DNA from: Acidimicrobiaceae bacterium
GTDB taxonomy: Bacteria > Actinomycetota > Acidimicrobiia > Acidimicrobiales > RAAP-2
Direction of reading: 5' to 3'
Length of the DNA stretch: 43,688 bases
NCBI GenBank assembly: GCA_003138815.1
Contig: PLHD01000061.1
Location: forward strand, 1-43,688
Shown here: positions 41,282 through 43,688 of the stretch, piece by piece
Numbering within the stretch: position 1 is the first letter of the stretch
How the letters are laid out: each line of letters opens with the position of its first letter
Notes under the pieces: generated by a model
Databases searched by the model: none
Seen by the model: only the letters and a program-made list of their open reading frames with translations
What the model was told of the DNA's origin: nothing
Program-made: the position numbers and the translations under genes

Positions 41282-42777
41282 TTGTTCACTCCCGCCGGGG
41301 TGGCGTGCTCGATGAGTTGCTGCACCGAGGGGGTGATCCGGTTGAGGACGGGCTGGGGGAAGACACCGAGCACGACGATCAGCACGATGACGGGCGCGAT
41401 GACCCAGCGCTCACCCGTGGACGCGTCGGGCATGGTCGCGTTCGCGCCCTCGGCCCGCCCGTGGAAGACCCGCTGGTAGGCCCAGAGCAGGTAGAGCGCC
41501 GCGGCGACCACGCCGAAGGCACCGACCACGCCCCACCAGGCGTGGGTGCCGAAGGTGCCGATGAGGATGAGATACTCGCTCACGAAGCCCGAGAGTCCTG
41601 GCAATCCGATCGACGCCAGCATGACCACGGTGAAGACCGCCGCGAGCACCGGCGCGGGGCCCTGCAGGCCCGTCAGGCCCTTGATCGTGTAGCTGGCGCG
41701 ACGGCGCTCGATGAAGCCGATGATGAGGAAGAAACCGATGGTGATGATGCCGTGGTTGAACATCAGCAGCACGGCGCCGACCATGGCGATCTTCGAGCCG
41801 GCCATGAGCCCGAGCGTGATGAAGCCCATCTGGGCCACCGACGAGTAGGCCACGAGGCGCTTGAGGTCGGGCGTCACGCACGCCAGCGCGGAGCCGTAGA
41901 GGATCCCGATGACCGCGAGCGTGAGCACGATGGGGCGCATTGTGGGCAGCGCCAAGGGCAGCAGCCCGATGGCGAAGCGCAGCAGCCCGTACGAGCCGAG
42001 CTTGGCGAGCAGCGCCGACATCTCGATCGATCCGGCCGTCGGGGCCTCGGCGTAGGTCAGCGGCGACCACGTGTGCAGCGGCCAGAGCGGCATCTTCACG
42101 GCGAAGGCGATCAGGAAAGCGACGAAGATCCACACGGCGGTGCCGTGGCTCATGGCGGTCGCCGACAACGCCGAGTAGGCGAACGTCAACGCCCCGCCGG
42201 CCTGGTGCTGGTGGGCGAAGCCCAGGTACAGGGTGCCGACGAAGAGGAAGGCCGAGCCGCTGAAGGTGTAGATGAAGAACTTGAGCGCGGCCTTGGAGCG
42301 CTGCGCGCCGCCCCACTGGGAGATGATGAAGTAGCAGGGGATCAGCGTGAGCTCGAAGAAGATGAAGAACTCGAGCAGGTCGTGGGCGACGAAGCTGCCC
42401 ATCGTGAACGAGGTCAGTAACAGCAGCCACGCGACGAAGGACGGCTCGCGGCGCCGGTCGCGCGCGCCCAGCAGCGCGAGCAGCACCACGATCGAGGTCA
42501 GGGCGACCATGAACAGCGAGATGCCGTCCAGGGCGACGTCGTAGGCCAGCCCGAACGGCGCCGACAGCACGTGGCGGCTGGCGAAGTCGAACGTCTGGGC
42601 ACCGGCGACGTGGTTGTTGTAGAGCACCACGACGCAGACCGTCAGCGCCATCTCGACGCTGGCCGCGGCCACCGCGACGAGGTAGGAGCGGCCCTCGGTC
42701 CTGCGAACGAGCATGGCGATCAGCGCGCCCGCGAGCGGGACCGCGAGAAGCATGGTTAGCCACAGCGATGAGTGCAT
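41278..42777 (-). CDS. nuoM: NADH-quinone oxidoreductase subunit M
   Basis: A 499-residue antiporter-like complex I subunit. Marks include DGISLFMVALTSIVVLLALL, the glutamate helix LLEFFIFFELTLIPCYFI, AALKFFIYTFSGSAFLFVG, AVKMPLWPLHTWSPLTYAEAP, RLVAYSSVAQMGFITLGL and GLPGLSGFVSEYLIL. The ATG at 42777 follows the nuoL stop by two bases; the longer open frame upstream is a shadow of nuoL. Coupled at its end to nuoN. Confidence 0.96.
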   Translation of the reverse strand: MHSSLWLTMLLAVPLAGALIAMLVRRTEGRSYLVAVAAASVEMALTVCVVVLYNNHVAGAQTFDFASRHVLSAPFGLAYDVALDGISLFMVALTSIVVLLALLGARDRRREPSFVAWLLLLTSFTMGSFVAHDLLEFFIFFELTLIPCYFIISQWGGAQRSKAALKFFIYTFSGSAFLFVGTLYLGFAHQHQAGGALTFAYSALSATAMSHGTAVWIFVAFLIAFAVKMPLWPLHTWSPLTYAEAPTAGSIEMSALLAKLGSYGLLRFAIGLLPLALPTMRPIVLTLAVIGILYGSALACVTPDLKRLVAYSSVAQMGFITLGLMAGSKIAMVGAVLLMFNHGIITIGFFLIIGFIERRRASYTIKGLTGLQGPAPVLAAVFTVVMLASIGLPGLSGFVSEYLILIGTFGTHAWWGVVGAFGVVAAALYLLWAYQRVFHGRAEGANATMPDASTGERWVIAPVIVLIVVLGVFPQPVLNRITPSVQQLIEHATPAGVNK

Positions 42778-42779
42778 GA

Positions 42780-43688
42780 CTAACCGACCCTCGCCACGAG
42801 ATAGACCACGATGACCGCCAGGCCGAGGGCCATCGCGAGCGCGTACTGGCGTACGAAGCCCGACTGGACCTTGCGCACGCCCTCGGCGCTGCGGCGAACG
42901 CCCACGGCGACGGCGGTGACCGCCCCGTCGATGATGTTCGGCTCGATCACGTCGTCGCCGAACTGCGCGGCCTCGGTGAGCGGACGCCCGATCGTGGCGT
43001 CGTAGAAGTCGTCCCAGTGCCAGACGTGCTCGAGGAAGGACGGCTCGAACCTGGCCGACTCGGTGCGGTCGCGCCAGATGGAGAAGGCGGCGGCGATGCC
43101 GAAGAGGGCGACGGCGGTGTCCACGACGGCGAGGCCCACCTGGGACAGGGCGCTCGCCGAGCCGACGGACGCCACGTAGCCGAACGTCGGGCTGAGGAAG
43201 CCGGCCAGGGAGTCGCGATGGATCCACGGAAGATCGAGCACCCCGCCGAGCACCGAGAGGCCCGCCAGGACCACCAGGGGCGCGGTCATGACCCACGGCG
43301 ACTCGTGGGGATCGTGACCGTGGGTCACCTCGCGGAACCGCTCGTTGCCGCGGAAGGTCAGGACGAAAAGGCGACTCATGTAGTAGGCCGTCAGCAGCGC
43401 GGTCAGCACGGCCAGCACCCAGAGGATCTTGGAGTGCTCGAAGACGTTGGTGAGCACGTCACCCTTGGACCAGAAGCCGGCGAACGGCGGGATGCCCGAT
43501 ATGGTCAGCCAGCCGATCAGGAACGTCGGGAAGGTGAGCGGAAGGTACTTCTGCAGGCCGCCCATCTTGCGCATGTCCTGCTCACCGCTCAGCGAGTGGA
43601 TCACCGAGCCCGAGCCGAGGAAGAGCAGTGCCTTGAAGAAGGCGTGGCAGACCATCAAGAAGATGGCGGCCGAGTAGGCGCCCACCCC
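42780..43688 (-). CDS. nuoL: NADH-quinone oxidoreductase subunit L (C-terminal part, runs off the window)
   Basis: The visible 302 or so residues are the C-terminal half of NuoL, whose start lies beyond the right edge. Blocks are CHAFFKALLFLGSGSVIHSL with the channel lysine, GEQDMRKMGGLQKYLPLTF, SGIPPFAGFWSKGDVL, AYYMSRLFVLTFRG and a final membrane segment ending VVYLVARVG. This subunit carries the long lateral helix and a proton channel. It is followed after two bases by nuoM in the usual L-M-N order. Confidence 0.95.
   Translation of the reverse strand, partial: GVGAYSAAIFLMVCHAFFKALLFLGSGSVIHSLSGEQDMRKMGGLQKYLPLTFPTFLIGWLTISGIPPFAGFWSKGDVLTNVFEHSKILWVLAVLTALLTAYYMSRLFVLTFRGNERFREVTHGHDPHESPWVMTAPLVVLAGLSVLGGVLDLPWIHRDSLAGFLSPTFGYVASVGSASALSQVGLAVVDTAVALFGIAAAFSIWRDRTESARFEPSFLEHVWHWDDFYDATIGRPLTEAAQFGDDVIEPNIIDGAVTAVAVGVRRSAEGVRKVQSGFVRQYALAMALGLAVIVVYLVARVG

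Noticed and set aside
39833-41479. 548-codon plus-strand frame opposite nuoN/nuoM
   Set aside because: Arg/Asp/His/Gly-rich shadow of membrane-protein codons.

Overview
The window is GC-rich DNA with many GTG starts, short intergenic gaps and frequent ATGA/GTGA stop-start overlaps. It carries two WhiB regulators, a UPF0182 membrane protein, a fused di-haem QcrC, a three-helix Rieske QcrA and a ctaE-qcrC-qcrA-qcrB gene order. These mark an actinobacterium. The overall gene set is most like Acidimicrobiia, but that class assignment is an inference from gene content.

Layout. 1-1.75 kb: a barrel-type glycosidase-like protein and an initiator tRNA-Met. 1.75-7.5 kb, minus strand: a PDZ/Lon-type protease, a DivIVA-like coiled-coil protein with a cysteine/histidine tail, and a UPF0182 membrane protein. 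7.5-10.65 kb: a HEAT-repeat protein, an MreB-like actin homologue and a Zincin_2-type protein, the last two with altered active-site motifs, plus a small unknown protein. 10.65-12.4 kb: a whiB gene, glutamate formimidoyltransferase and a second whiB gene of WhiB2/WhmD type. 12.4-15.8 kb, minus: a coupled AAA ATPase / VWA pair. 15.9-16.2 kb: remains of a VOC-family gene. 16.2-26.7 kb, minus: one long head-to-tail array, ctaE-qcrCAB, a phosphodiester-glycosidase-like exported protein, then hutG-hutH-hutU-hutI. 26.8-29.1 kb, minus: a HelD-type RNA polymerase-associated ATPase. 29.2-32.6 kb, plus: hemE-hemH-hemY. 32.6-36 kb, minus: a secreted protein made of four DUF5666-type repeats, a truncated cyclopropane-fatty-acid synthase and a HAD phosphatase. 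36-39 kb, plus: a large fusion of a phosphoesterase-like domain to an MprF/DUF2156 lysyltransferase-like domain. 39-43.7 kb, minus: nuoL (cut by the window edge), nuoM, nuoN and a coupled ATP-grasp gene.

The genes fit aerobic respiration (complex I, the bc1 complex, cytochrome oxidase subunit III), late haem synthesis that feeds those cytochromes, and conversion of histidine to glutamate. Two routes from formimidoylglutamate seem possible: HutG in the hut operon, and a folate-dependent transferase encoded next to whiB.

The least explained parts are the DivIVA / phage-head-like fusion, the phosphoesterase-like/MprF fusion, the neighbouring MreB-like and Zincin-like proteins with lost motif residues, the ABAB repeat protein, and short leader reading frames with strong Shine-Dalgarno sites ahead of ctaE, whiB and the repeat protein. 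No CRISPR array, insertion sequence or prophage is visible.
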